DNA of 64,000 nucleotides from Streptomyces acidicola (GCF_009377235.1 NZ_VMNX01000018.1:1-64000); one strand, 5' to 3'. Numbered from the stretch's first letter, positions 25,739-35,174 are shown. The notes: a model not told the origin generated them from the sequence alone. A program made the numbers and translations.

Positions 25739-27570
25739 CTGAACCCCTCTGCCTTACGGAGGGGGTTTGGCACCAGCCCGGAACCTGCGGGCATGCTGAC
25801 CTCGCCTCGCGGTGCCTGTCGCAGCAACGGCCCCAGAATGTGCCGGGAGGGCCAGGTCCTCGATCGCAGCACATCGCGCTCGACAGTCTCGGCCAGGGGC
25901 GCCGGCAGATCCAGTTCGTCCAGGGCGGTGCGCACACCGACGCCGAGGGCATGCCAGAAGGAAGCTTCGGGGACACCCGACCACCGGGTGAGGGCGTCCG
26001 CGATCCCGAACAGGTTCACCTGGAAGCCCAGCGTCTGGAGATAGCCGAGCAGCGCCTCGCGGGTCGGCAGGTTGAGGCTCTGCCGGGCGCCGGGCTTGAG
26101 GCGGTAGCCGGGTTCGGGGACCTCGGCTGCGGCCATCGATGCCGAGTGCAGGCGCAGTGCGTCGTGGTCGCGCAGCACAAAGCCTTCCGTGCCTTTCGCG
26201 GTGAACACGGCCAGGACGTTCTGCCCGTGCAACTCCGGTAGAACCCCGTAGCACAGGAAGGACAGCCCCATCCTGCAGAAGGCTCCCGCGATGTCGGTGA
26301 AGAGCGTCAGCGCCCACTCCTTCCGGTCCCCGTTGGCCAGGCCGAGCTCGGTGAAGGAGCCGGCCAGGACGTCCCACTCGTGGGATGCCAGGGCGCCCAT
26401 CGGCATGACCAACCGTGTGGGGTCGGACAGGAGACTTTCGGGCAACAGGCGGAGCTGAGCGGCGAGATGACCCGGGCGGTTGTCGAACTCGTCCTCGCCA
26501 CCCGGAAGTTGCCACCCCGACCAATTGCTTTCGTCACATACCCGTACGAGGCGGCCGAGTACGGCGTCGCCCTCGATCACTTGTGTCATGGTCCGCTGGG
26601 CACGGTCGCTGTTGTCGAGGTAGCGCGGAGGCAGCAGCCTTGCGGCACCCAGCGTGCTCACTCCCAGCGGGAGCTTCAGATGTACGTCAGTTTCGGGGAC
26701 AGTGAGCAGAGTACGCAGGGAGGCCGTGGGCAGGAACTGCCCCACCACCCCTTCCAAGGCCACCACTTCACCGGACGCGAACTCCTCCGAGAACTGGTCC
26801 GGCAGAACGCGCTCCGCCTGCCACGGGTGCACGGGCAACGGCTGATAGTCCGCCGGACGGACACCTGCCCGTTCCATCATGCCGAGCAGTCGCTCCTGAC
26901 CGGCGGCATCGAGGAGCCTCTCGTGGAGTCGGCGGGAGCTGGTGCCCGTACCCGTACGAAGGCGGTCCCGGCGGACAGCGACCCAACGTACGGTGACCGG
27001 GTCTTGGCGCATAGGCCCGAACTCGGCGTGCTCGGCCGCTGTCCAGCCTGAGCTGGCCCGGGCGGTGGGGTGAAAGGGGCGATCGCGGGTGGCCGCGAGA
27101 CGCTCACCGGCCAGCAGTCCGCCCGGCGCCGGCGCGGGGCGCCCGGACTCGTGGTGGACCCGCAAAGTGATCGCTGCGTGTTCGACGGACGTCCGCAGAT
27201 CCGCGATCGTGCGCGAGCTCCCGGCGGGTGGTGAGTCGCTGGGTGCCTCGAGCGCGTTCAGGGCTACGTCGAGCAGCCGGTCGGGCTCGGTGAATGGCTC
27301 TGGTTCGCCCTGCTCCTGCTGGCACCAGATGGGCGACCGGGAGAGGCGTACGGGCTGAAGGGCGGCGGCCGACCGCCCACGGAACCACAGTTGGAGCGAG
27401 CCCACGTCGGCGCGGTACCAGTCCTCGCCGCTCTGCAGTTCCTCCCGCCCCGCCAGCGGGGCGGGAGGAACTGCAGAGCACAGCCGGTCGAATCCCGCCA
27501 ACTCCTCCTGGATCAAAGCATCGACAAGGTCACGCATGACGAGGTCGGATGCGGTCTGACGCCACTGCAT
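25735..27570 (-). CDS. sbnC: NIS siderophore synthetase, SbnC-like (type B)
   Basis: This 611-residue IucA/IucC-family protein is the most divergent of the three. It keeps PLPVHPWQAERVL, FLPTASLRTLLT, LKLPLGVSTLG and ELHGQNVLAVF with RDHDALRLH. In staphyloferrin B synthesis SbnC adds 2-oxoglutarate to the citryl-diamine intermediate. ATG 27570 (GGAG seven bases before it) is preferred to the TTG at 27576. A perfect 23-bp foldback (27431-27478) lies in codons about 31-47, in a poorly conserved N-terminal stretch (CSAVPPAPLAGREELQSG). It could be a local insertion or an assembly artefact. Confidence 0.85.
   Translation of the reverse strand: MQWRQTASDLVMRDLVDALIQEELAGFDRLCSAVPPAPLAGREELQSGEDWYRADVGSLQLWFRGRSAAALQPVRLSRSPIWCQQEQGEPEPFTEPDRLLDVALNALEAPSDSPPAGSSRTIADLRTSVEHAAITLRVHHESGRPAPAPGGLLAGERLAATRDRPFHPTARASSGWTAAEHAEFGPMRQDPVTVRWVAVRRDRLRTGTGTSSRRLHERLLDAAGQERLLGMMERAGVRPADYQPLPVHPWQAERVLPDQFSEEFASGEVVALEGVVGQFLPTASLRTLLTVPETDVHLKLPLGVSTLGAARLLPPRYLDNSDRAQRTMTQVIEGDAVLGRLVRVCDESNWSGWQLPGGEDEFDNRPGHLAAQLRLLPESLLSDPTRLVMPMGALASHEWDVLAGSFTELGLANGDRKEWALTLFTDIAGAFCRMGLSFLCYGVLPELHGQNVLAVFTAKGTEGFVLRDHDALRLHSASMAAAEVPEPGYRLKPGARQSLNLPTREALLGYLQTLGFQVNLFGIADALTRWSGVPEASFWHALGVGVRTALDELDLPAPLAETVERDVLRSRTWPSRHILGPLLRQAPRGEVSMPAGSGLVPNPLRKAEGFR
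27431..27478. repeat. Perfect 23-bp inverted repeat inside sbnC
   Basis: CTCTGCAGTTCCTCCCGCCC continuing CGC (27431-27453) is exactly complementary to 27456-27478, with two unpaired bases between. It lies about 90-140 nt after the sbnC start and would form a very stable GC-rich hairpin in the operon mRNA between sbnA and the rest. Confidence 0.9.
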
Positions 27571-27639
27571 CAACAAACTCCGGGGCTCCGTGCGGATGTG
27601 GTGCTTCTTGGTACGGGTAGGTGCCGGCCTGTCACCCGG

Positions 27640-28632
27640 TCAGAGGCTGGACCGCAGGTCACGCTGCTTGTTCAGCCAGGTGTCGTCGTAGATGAGATCC
27701 ATGTAGCGGTCACCGCGGTCGGGGAAGAGCGCCACTGCACGGCAGGGACGCGGGTGGTCCTTCAGCCGCTTGCGCATCGCGGCGACCACCGACCCTGTGG
27801 AACCGCCGGCGAATATGCCTTCGGTGGCGAGGAGTTCGCGACAGGCGAGCGCCGCGTCCACATCGTCCACGTGCACCACTTCGTCGATCTCGTCCCTCTG
27901 CAGGAGTTCCGGTACGCGACTGGAACCGATGCCCGGGATCTCACGCCGACCGGGAGGGGCGCCGAAGATGACGGAGCCGACCGCGTCGACGGCTATCACG
28001 CGGACCGAGGGAAAACTCTCCCTCAGCTTCCGCGAGCATCCGAGAATGCTCCCGCTCGTACTTACGGCGGCAAAAAAATAGTCCGGAGGCCGGATCAACT
28101 GCTGCGATATCTCGGTTCCGGAGCCGTGGTAGTGCGCAAGCCAGTTCCGCTCATTCGCGTACTGATTGATCCACAAGGAGTTCGGAGTGGAGGCGACGAG
28201 TTCCCGCACACGGCGAAGTCGCGTGTGCAGATATCCTCCTGACTCGTCGACCGTGTTGACGATCTCCACGTTGGCGCCCAGGCTGCGCAGCAGCAGGACG
28301 TTGGCCTGTGTGGTCTTCGGGTCGACGACACAGGTGAAGCTGAGCCCGAAGAGCTGGGCCGCGATGGCCAGGGCGATCCCGAAGTTGCCGGAACTGGACT
28401 CAATGATATGGGCGTTGGCCGGTATGGAGCCGTCGGCGAGTCCGCGTTCCATGATGAACTGCGCAGGGCGGTCCTTCATACTGCCACCCGGGTTCATGAG
28501 TTCGAGTTTGGCAAGGACCTCGATCTCAGGATCCGGGAATAGGCGGTTGAGAGAAACGAGAGGAGTGTTGCCGACGCAATCCAGAATGGAACTGCGGACA
28601 TCCTCGATGGTGACGGAATCAGTGGGGGGCAA
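27640..28632 (-). CDS. sbnA: SbnA-like PLP synthase for L-2,3-diaminopropionate
   Basis: This 330-residue fold-type II PLP enzyme belongs to the cysteine-synthase/CBS family. Schiff-base lysine is Lys53 in NPGGSMKDRPA; the phosphate loop is SSSGNFGIAL; the C-terminal AGGSTGSVVAAM is conserved. SbnA condenses O-phospho-L-serine with L-glutamate to give ACEGA, the substrate of SbnB. The MNPGGS-KDRPA pattern and the two-gene pathway separate it from true cysteine synthases. It is the first gene of the operon, 69 bp upstream of sbnC, with an iron box about 130 bp before its start. TTG 28632 is the only reasonable start (AAGGA upstream). Confidence 0.87.
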   Translation of the reverse strand: MPPTDSVTIEDVRSSILDCVGNTPLVSLNRLFPDPEIEVLAKLELMNPGGSMKDRPAQFIMERGLADGSIPANAHIIESSSGNFGIALAIAAQLFGLSFTCVVDPKTTQANVLLLRSLGANVEIVNTVDESGGYLHTRLRRVRELVASTPNSLWINQYANERNWLAHYHGSGTEISQQLIRPPDYFFAAVSTSGSILGCSRKLRESFPSVRVIAVDAVGSVIFGAPPGRREIPGIGSSRVPELLQRDEIDEVVHVDDVDAALACRELLATEGIFAGGSTGSVVAAMRKRLKDHPRPCRAVALFPDRGDRYMDLIYDDTWLNKQRDLRSSL

Positions 28633-29129
28633 AAGAGATCATCCTTGCGGGTGAGGTGACGTCTCTTGGTCAGGGCATTGCCGGCGCTACACGGTTGATC
28701 GCGGCAGTCAGGCGGCACTCACAGGGGAATGGGAACTACGTAGCCACAGCGGCCGATTGGCATAGTAAGGCTAACCTAACTTAGTTGCTGAGCCAACCGG
28801 AACAATCCGCCCAAAATTGGCTGACATTGCGCCAATGTGAGCGTCATGGCTCTGGGTGGGCCGAGAGAGTTCCCCACGTCTGGCGGCAGTCGTCTGCGGC
28901 AGCAGGGGCGACGCGGAGCGGCCGGCTCGCCCGCTGGTCAGGGTCGCGCCACTGACGAGCACTTCCCGTGAAGGCCCGCCGAGAATCTGCAAAGTTCGAG
29001 CCGCGTAGTCGCATCGGCCTACGATGGGAACGCCCGGAGTCACTGCTATCGCGACGACGGGCAACAGCGAGATCTGGCGCATGCCACGCCAGCCGTCGCG
29101 TGAACGGAGACCCCGCTTCGTTGCGCGAT
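28633..29129. other. Intergenic region between the receptor gene and sbnA
   Basis: The 130 bp next to sbnA hold the operon promoter and iron box (28761-28779). Between 28790 and 29129 I see no intact gene. A minus-strand frame here has no family likeness I can name. Confidence 0.55.
28761..28779 (-). promoter_or_regulatory. DmdR/IdeR-type iron box, sbn operon
   Basis: CATAGTAAGGCTAACCTAA matches 14 of 19 positions of the actinobacterial iron-box consensus TTAGGTTAGGCTAACCTAA, with the right half GGCTAACCTAA perfect. It lies about 130 bp upstream of sbnA. The expected effect is repression by Fe2+-DmdR and induction in iron limitation. Confidence 0.82.
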
Positions 29130-29160
29130 GGCCGGCGGGACCCCAGGATGCCCGCCGGCC
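29130..29160 (-). terminator. Terminator after the siderophore receptor gene
   Basis: The 10-bp arms GGCCGGCGGG (29130-29139) and its complement (29151-29160) close an 11-base loop, ten bases beyond the receptor stop codon. It separates this gene from the sbn operon transcribed in the same direction. Confidence 0.7.
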
Positions 29161-29170
29161 GTTCCGGTTA

Positions 29171-30181
29171 TCAGGAGCGAGCCGGGTCGACGCCGAACTG
29201 CTCGGCGAGGTCGTCCAGGATGACGTTCGCACCCTGAAGACTGACCGAGGTGATCCAGGAAGTGTCGTCCACGTCGGTGGTCTCACCTTTCAGAGCACCC
29301 CACAGAGGGTTCGCCTGGAACCGCTTCTTGGGGTTCTCCTTGTTCTCCCGGGGGTCGGCGTACGTCGCGACGAAGATCCGGTCAGCGTCGAGCTTGCTGA
29401 TCTCTTCCTGGCTGAGGTCGATCTTGATGGAGTCCTTGACGTCCGGCTGGCCCTTCGCGCGCTGCAGTCCAGTGTCGGAGAAGACCGTCCCGGGGAACGA
29501 GGCGCTGCTGTAGAGACGCACGGTGGACTCACCCTCGGTGAAGCGCGCGAGCGAGACTGACGTATCGGCCCCGTGCTTCTTCTTGATGGCAGCACCGATC
29601 TTGGCGGCGCGCTCCTCATAGGCGTTGATCTTGTCCTCGGCCACCTTCTCCTTGTCGAAGGCCTTGCCCAGGAGGCGGATGTTGTCCTTCCATGTGAGAC
29701 CGGTCGACTCGCTGAAGATCGTAGGAGCGACGTTGCTGAGCTCGTCGTAGATCTTCTCGTGCCGAATCTTCGCGGAGACGATGACGTCGGGCTTGGCGTC
29801 GTACAGCTTCTCGACATCCGGCGCGTCCTGCTCGCCGACGATCTTCGCGTCGGCGGCGAACTTCTTGTCCTCGGCCGGGAGATAGTCCGGCAGTTGCTCG
29901 GAAGCTGCAGGGTACCGCGTGGCGGCCACGACCTTGATCCCGAGGGCGACGGCCGCGTCCACGTAGGAGGAGTCGAGCGCGGCCACCGTCTTCGGCTTGT
30001 TGCCGATGGTCGTCTTGCCCATCGCGTGCGTGATGGTGCGCGGGTACCCTCCTGCCTTCGAGTCCGCCTGCTTCTCACCGTCGCCGGCATCACCTCCCGA
30101 GCAGGCCGTGAGCGCCAGGAGAGAGGCAGAGGCGAACACGATGGACACACGTCGACCGAGCGTGAGGGCGGGGAGCGACAT
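29171..30181 (-). CDS. Siderophore-binding lipoprotein (FecB/FhuD type)
   Basis: This 336-residue extracytoplasmic solute-binding protein of the iron-siderophore class has a signal peptide and lipobox LTAC (lipidation at Cys27) followed by a Gly/Asp-rich linker. Class III (TroA-like) features include TVAALDSSYVDAAVALGIKV, the second lobe start KPDVIVSAKI, and a long connecting helix. It would deliver the ferric siderophore to the FecCD permease encoded divergently. ATG 30181 is preferred to ATG 30193, which lies almost against the iron box. It is separately terminated from the biosynthetic operon. Confidence 0.87.
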   Translation of the reverse strand: MSLPALTLGRRVSIVFASASLLALTACSGGDAGDGEKQADSKAGGYPRTITHAMGKTTIGNKPKTVAALDSSYVDAAVALGIKVVAATRYPAASEQLPDYLPAEDKKFAADAKIVGEQDAPDVEKLYDAKPDVIVSAKIRHEKIYDELSNVAPTIFSESTGLTWKDNIRLLGKAFDKEKVAEDKINAYEERAAKIGAAIKKKHGADTSVSLARFTEGESTVRLYSSASFPGTVFSDTGLQRAKGQPDVKDSIKIDLSQEEISKLDADRIFVATYADPRENKENPKKRFQANPLWGALKGETTDVDDTSWITSVSLQGANVILDDLAEQFGVDPARS

Positions 30182-30196
30182 CGGTGATCCCAACGG

Positions 30197-30215
30197 TAAA
30201 GTGAGGCTTACCTAA
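30197..30215. promoter_or_regulatory. Iron box between the receptor and permease genes
   Basis: TAAAGTGAGGCTTACCTAA is a DmdR/IdeR-type box whose right half GGCTTACCTAA is near consensus. It sits 16 bp upstream of the receptor ATG and 70 bp from the permease GTG, so one bound repressor dimer pair could control both directions. Confidence 0.8.
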
Positions 30216-30284
30216 GACACCCTAAGATGCTTTTCGGATTGTTCCAACCGGTCGAGGTGTACGGCACGTTGAGGGGAGCCCCAA

Positions 30285-31340
30285 GTGACCGCGCTCGCAG
30301 AGCAGGGCAGTAAGTCCCGCGCCGCGGCACTCAGTGAGAGCGCCCGGCGTCGCCGGCGCCGCAGACGAGCCCTCGGGCTCCTTGCCCTTGCTCTGTTTCT
30401 GGTCTGCGCCGCCGGCATCATGCTGGGTACGAAGCCGATCGCCCCTGGAACGGTGTGGCAGGCCCTCACCGACCCGGCGCGGGTCGAGGACCACATCATC
30501 GTCCGATCCCTGCGGTTGCCGCGTACGCTGTTGGGCCTCTGTGTCGGTCTGGCCTTGGGCGTAGCGGGTTCACTCATCCAGGCTCACACCAGGAACCCGC
30601 TCGCCGACCCCGGTCTGCTCGGCGTCAACCAAGGGGCGGCCTTCGCCGTCGTTGCCGCCGTCGTCGTCCTCAACGTCCAGAGCCTGTACGGCTACATCTG
30701 GTTCGGGTTTGCCGGGGCGCTCCTCGCCAGCTGCGTGGTCTTCGCGCTCGGCAGTATCGGCGGCTCCGGCTCCACACCGATTACCCTGACCCTGGCCGGC
30801 GCGGCGGTGAGCGCCCTCCTCAACGGCCTGATCGCGGCCATTGTCCTGGGAAACCGGCAAGGCATGGAGACCTACCGCTTCTGGCACGTCGGGTCCATCG
30901 CCAGTCGCGACTACGCGGTCCTCGGCCAGGTTCTGCCGTTCATTGTCGTCGGCCTGGTCCTGGCACTCGCCAGCACTCCTGGAATGAACGCACTTGCCCT
31001 GGGGACCGATGTGGCCAAGGCGCTCGGACAGAATGTCCGACGCACCCGCGTAGTCGGCATCCTCGCCATTACGTTGCTCACCGGAGCCGCGGTGGGAGCC
31101 TGCGGGCCGATCGCCTTCCTCGGACTCCTCGCCCCGCACTTGGCCCGCATGTTCACGGGCCCCGACTACCGGTGGCTCGTGCCGTGCGCGGCTCTGACCG
31201 GCGCGGTGCTGATCATCACGGCCGATGTACTGAGCCGGGTGATCTCCGGCGACACGTTCGAGGTAGGCATCATGATCGCGATCATCGGGGCCCCCGTCTT
31301 CGTGTTCATGGTGCACCGCAAGGGAGTCGTCCGCATATGA
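30285..31340 (+). CDS. FecCD-family ferric siderophore permease, first subunit
   Basis: This 351-residue, roughly ten-helix permease of the BtuC/FecCD family has LRLPRTLLGLCVGLALGVAG, the start of the family signature, and NPLADPGLLGVNQGA. The ATPase-coupling loop is near GPIAFLGLLAPHLARM. GTG 30285 follows GAGGGGAG. It forms a heterodimeric channel with the next gene's product, whose ATG overlaps its stop (ATGA). It is expected to be iron-regulated through the shared box at 30197. Confidence 0.9.
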   Translation: MTALAEQGSKSRAAALSESARRRRRRRRALGLLALALFLVCAAGIMLGTKPIAPGTVWQALTDPARVEDHIIVRSLRLPRTLLGLCVGLALGVAGSLIQAHTRNPLADPGLLGVNQGAAFAVVAAVVVLNVQSLYGYIWFGFAGALLASCVVFALGSIGGSGSTPITLTLAGAAVSALLNGLIAAIVLGNRQGMETYRFWHVGSIASRDYAVLGQVLPFIVVGLVLALASTPGMNALALGTDVAKALGQNVRRTRVVGILAITLLTGAAVGACGPIAFLGLLAPHLARMFTGPDYRWLVPCAALTGAVLIITADVLSRVISGDTFEVGIMIAIIGAPVFVFMVHRKGVVRI

Positions 31341-32400
31341 GCCGCATCGCCTTGAGCAAGTCCTCGATCCCCGGGCGTCGGGCGATCGCGTCGGGGCCGG
31401 TCGGCTGGAGCTTCCGTCTCCGCTCCCTGGTCGTGCCTGTGATCGCGATCGCTCTGCTCGTCCTCATGGCCTCGCTCAACATCGGTCTCGGGTCCTCGTA
31501 CATCAGCGTCTCCGACGTACTCGACACCCTGACCGGCGGAGGAGACGCACGGACCCAGGGAATCATCTTCGACCTCCGGCTCCCGCGCACACTCAGCGGA
31601 ATTCTCGTCGGTGGGGCCCTCGGCCTCGCCGGGGCCGTCTTCCAGTCCATCGCCCGCAATCCCCTTGCCAGCCCCGATGTCCTCGGTATCACTTGGGGCG
31701 CGGGGGTGGGCGCAGTCAGCGCCATCGTCATCGGCGGCAACCTCGCCTCCCTGGGCGTCCCGCTCGGTGGACTGGTGGGAGGTCTGACCGCCGGTACGCT
31801 GCTCTACCTCCTCTCCTGGCGCAAAGGCATCGACGGCTACCGCATGGTGCTGATCGGCATCGGTATCTCCGCCGTGGGATACAACATCGTCTACTGGCTC
31901 CTGACCGTCGGCGACGTCGACTCCGCCACTCGTGCCACCACCTGGATCGTGGGTAACCTCAGCGATGTCGGCTGGGAGTCCGTCGGCCCGGTCCTGACCG
32001 CGCTGGCCATACTGGTCCCGGTCACCCTTATCTGCTCCCGCACGTTGAGCACGCTCCAGTTCGGGGACGACACAGCACGCGGGCTCGGGCTCAGGGTCGA
32101 CGCTTCCAGGGGGATCCTCCTGCTGCTCGCCGTGCTGTTGGCATCGGTGGCGACTGCCGCGGCCGGGCCGATCACCTTCGTCGCCCTGGCGACACCGCAG
32201 ATCGCCCTGCGACTGGTCCGTGCCGCACAGCCCCCACTGCTCAGCTCCCTGGTGCTCGGCGCGCTGCTCACCGTCAGCGCGGACTTCGCCGTACGGGTGG
32301 CGCCCGGGGCCACAGACCTTCCGGTGGGAGTGCTGACCGCCATCCTCGGCGCCCCCTATCTGATCTTCTTGTTCATCCGCAACCGCCGAAAGGAAACCGC

Positions 32401-32404
<4 letters not shown>
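31337..32404 (+). CDS. FecCD-family ferric siderophore permease, second subunit
   Basis: This 355-residue paralogue of the preceding permease has LRLPRTLSGILVGGALGLAG, NPLASPDVLGITWGAG and the coupling loop GPITFVALATPQIALRL. The ATPase-contact Pro and Gly residues are conserved. It starts inside the previous gene's stop codon and ends four bases into the ATPase gene (GTGA). The three genes are therefore one transcript encoding a complete importer with the lipoprotein at 29-30 kb. Confidence 0.9.
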
Positions 32405-33204
<800 letters not shown>

Positions 33205-33459
33205 TCACCTCGAGCATCGGGTGCCGCCCTCGGTGATGGCAGCGGGTGGTGCGACCGCGCTCAAACCGGCAACCGTAGATCGCGGCGGCGGCGCTGGATA
33301 TCGGACTACCCGACGCGGACGGCCATGAGAGCTCCGGCAGCGCACCTACTTGCAGTTCCTGTCCGAGCACCCGATCTCCGGCCAGTTGCACGGCCCTTGA
33401 CGAGCCGAATCTGCCAGCAGACGTCATCCTGGGCGGGCCCCGGCATCCCGGAGGCCATG

Positions 33460-33606
33460 CGTGCCACCGCGACACTCAACTGTGCAGCGTGTCCGGATGC
33501 ACACCGAGCTCCTTGGCAACCTCCGGGACCGGCTTCCCCGTCTCGATCACGATGCGTACAGCACCCTCACGAACTCGGCGTCATACGACTGATGCTTGGA
33601 CCCCAT
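33460..33606 (-). mobile_element. IS3-family orfA remnant
   Basis: From ATG 33606 the frame reads MGSKHQSYDAEFV; one base is missing and the next frame continues EGAVRIVIETGKPVPEVAKE then LGVHPDTLHS and, after TGA in place of the usual TGG (33476-33478), VSRW. This is the helix-turn-helix N-terminus of IS3-type OrfA. OrfB and terminal repeats are not seen. It is a decayed insertion sequence at the edge of the uptake genes. Confidence 0.75.
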
Positions 33607-33653
33607 GAATCCCAACTTTCCCTGCAATCACCGACTCCACGCTACGAGGTGCC

Positions 33654-34523
33654 ATGAACTCCGCCTCGGCCGCTCTGCTGCCGGTCAACGCCGTGCTCGC
33701 CTGGGTCCTGGCCGTACTCCTGGCCGCCGCTGTCGCGGTCACGGCCGCGGCCCGGCTCTCCCCCGAACAACACTTCGGACGCGCCCGCGAAGTGCTGACG
33801 GCCGGCCTGCGCGCAGCCCTTCAACTGGCCGCCGTCTCCGCCATCATCGGCTGGGTCGTCCACCATGGCGCCGCCCTGCTCGGCTTTGTGCTGCTGATGT
33901 ACGCCGTCGCGGTGCGCACCGCGGGACGCAGGATCACCTCCGACGGCACCTGGTGGTGGACAGCACTGCCGATCGCGGTCGGCGTCCTACCGGCCGTCGC
34001 GCTCCTGCTGGGCACCGGCTTGCTGCCGGTGCGCGGCATCGCGCTCATTCCAGTAACCGGCATCCTGATCGGGGGCGCGCTCACCGCCACCGTGCTCGCC
34101 GGACGGCAGAGCATGGTCACGCTGGAACAACGGCACGGCGAGGTCGAAGCCGGTCTTGCCCTCGGCCTGACAGAACGCGATGCCAGGATCGAGATAGCGC
34201 GCCCCGTCGCCTCCGACGCCCTGGTTCCCGGCCTGGACCAGACCCGCACGGTCGGTCTGGTCACCCTGCCCGGCGCCTTCGTCGGCATGCTCCTGGGCGG
34301 AGCCGACGCAATCACCGCCGGCGCCGTGCAACTGTTCGTCCTCGTCGCCCTCATGGCTGTCCAAGCCGTCGCGGTCACTGTCACCCTCGAACTGGTTGCC
34401 CGTTCCCGCATCACGGCACCCCGCCGGGGTACCGCGCCGCCGTCACCACGGTGGACGTGGTCCTCATGGCGGGCACGCCGCACCGCGCGAAGCAGCTCGG
34501 CCCGTGGAAGGGCCGAGCCATGA
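33654..34523 (+). CDS. FetB/YbbM-family (UPF0014) membrane permease
   Basis: This protein has 289 residues with about seven hydrophobic segments. UPF0014 landmarks are ALQLAAVSAIIGWV, the periplasmic GLLPVRGIALIPVTGILIG and the large cytoplasmic loop EAGLALGLTERDARIEIARP. In E. coli FetB pairs with the ATPase FetA and is linked to iron export under peroxide stress. No FetA-like gene is adjacent here. The last 35 residues after RSRITAP are Arg/Ser-rich and look like out-of-frame extension, so the C-terminus is probably altered by the recombinase-fragment junction that follows. Confidence 0.72.
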   Translation: MNSASAALLPVNAVLAWVLAVLLAAAVAVTAAARLSPEQHFGRAREVLTAGLRAALQLAAVSAIIGWVVHHGAALLGFVLLMYAVAVRTAGRRITSDGTWWWTALPIAVGVLPAVALLLGTGLLPVRGIALIPVTGILIGGALTATVLAGRQSMVTLEQRHGEVEAGLALGLTERDARIEIARPVASDALVPGLDQTRTVGLVTLPGAFVGMLLGGADAITAGAVQLFVLVALMAVQAVAVTVTLELVARSRITAPRRGTAPPSPRWTWSSWRARRTARSSSARGRAEP

Positions 34524-34577
34524 CCGGACGAGCCGCACGGCACCGGCTCGTACACAGCCTCCATCGCCGACCCAGGG

Positions 34578-34778
34578 TTGGGTGCCCAGGCCGGAGCCGT
34601 GGTGACGGACATGGCGGAGTGGCTGGGGCATCGTGACCCGAGGGTCACCCATCAGACCTACGCGCATGTGATGCCCGATGCTCCGGAGCGACTGAGGTCT
34701 CTCATGGATGCCGTTTTCACGCTGCAGAGCGAGCTCGACTTGCCGCTCGAGTTCGAGGCAGTGGTCGAGGCGGCCTGA
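34578..34778 (+). pseudogene. Tyrosine recombinase (integrase), C-terminal fragment
   Basis: The 66-codon frame contains the end of a phage-type integrase: EWLGHRDPRVTHQTYAHVMP holds the conserved His (LGH) and the nucleophile Tyr. It continues APERLRSLMDAVF and a typical acidic tail. The rest of the catalytic domain and the DNA-binding domain are missing; upstream DNA is out of frame. A strong terminator follows directly. The fragment is about 300 bp from the right copy of the 24-kb-spaced direct repeat, the place expected for an integrase gene of an integrated element. Confidence 0.8.
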
Positions 34779-34792
34779 ACGGAAATCTGTTG

Positions 34793-34840
34793 AACGGGTG
34801 GTGCCCTCAGCCAGTCGTCTGGCTGAGGGCACCACCCGTT
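34793..34840 (+). terminator. Strong terminator behind the integrase fragment
   Basis: A perfect 22-bp stem (34793-34814 with 34819-34840) surrounds the loop TCGT and begins AACGGGTGGTGCCCTCAGCC. It lies 14 bp after the integrase stop codon. Confidence 0.9.
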
Positions 34841-35036
34841 TGGCTTGGCCGCCCAGGACGCGCTGCGCGGTCGGTAGCCGGCCAGTTTGCGTAGCGCTGA
34901 TGCGGCCCGAGGCACTGCGGTGAGTGACGATCTCTGGTGCCTGTCGCCAGGCCCGCAGTCAGCCCGATCGGGCACGTCCTCGTTCCCCACCCAGCACGGG
35001 ATTTTCCGGTGTTGGATTGGTGCTGACTTCGGAGGG

Positions 35037-35174
35037 TCAATGGTGGCAAAACCGCAGGTCGTAGCTCTGATCGGATGAGTTGTCGTACCACTCGATGGTG
35101 GTGCCGATGAGGCTGGCGGTGACAATGCGCTTGAGGTTGGCCGCTGGTGGGGGAGCGGATGACGCTGAGGCCAT
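35037..35174 (-). pseudogene. Truncated second copy of the MHS permease gene
   Basis: From ATG 35174 the first 31 residues (MASASSAPPPAANLKRIVTA through EWYD) equal those of the permease at 9751-11130. After Asp31 the frame enters unrelated DNA and stops 14 codons later. The ribosome site GAGGAAG is conserved. No transporter can be made; only promoter and leader remain. Confidence 0.85.
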
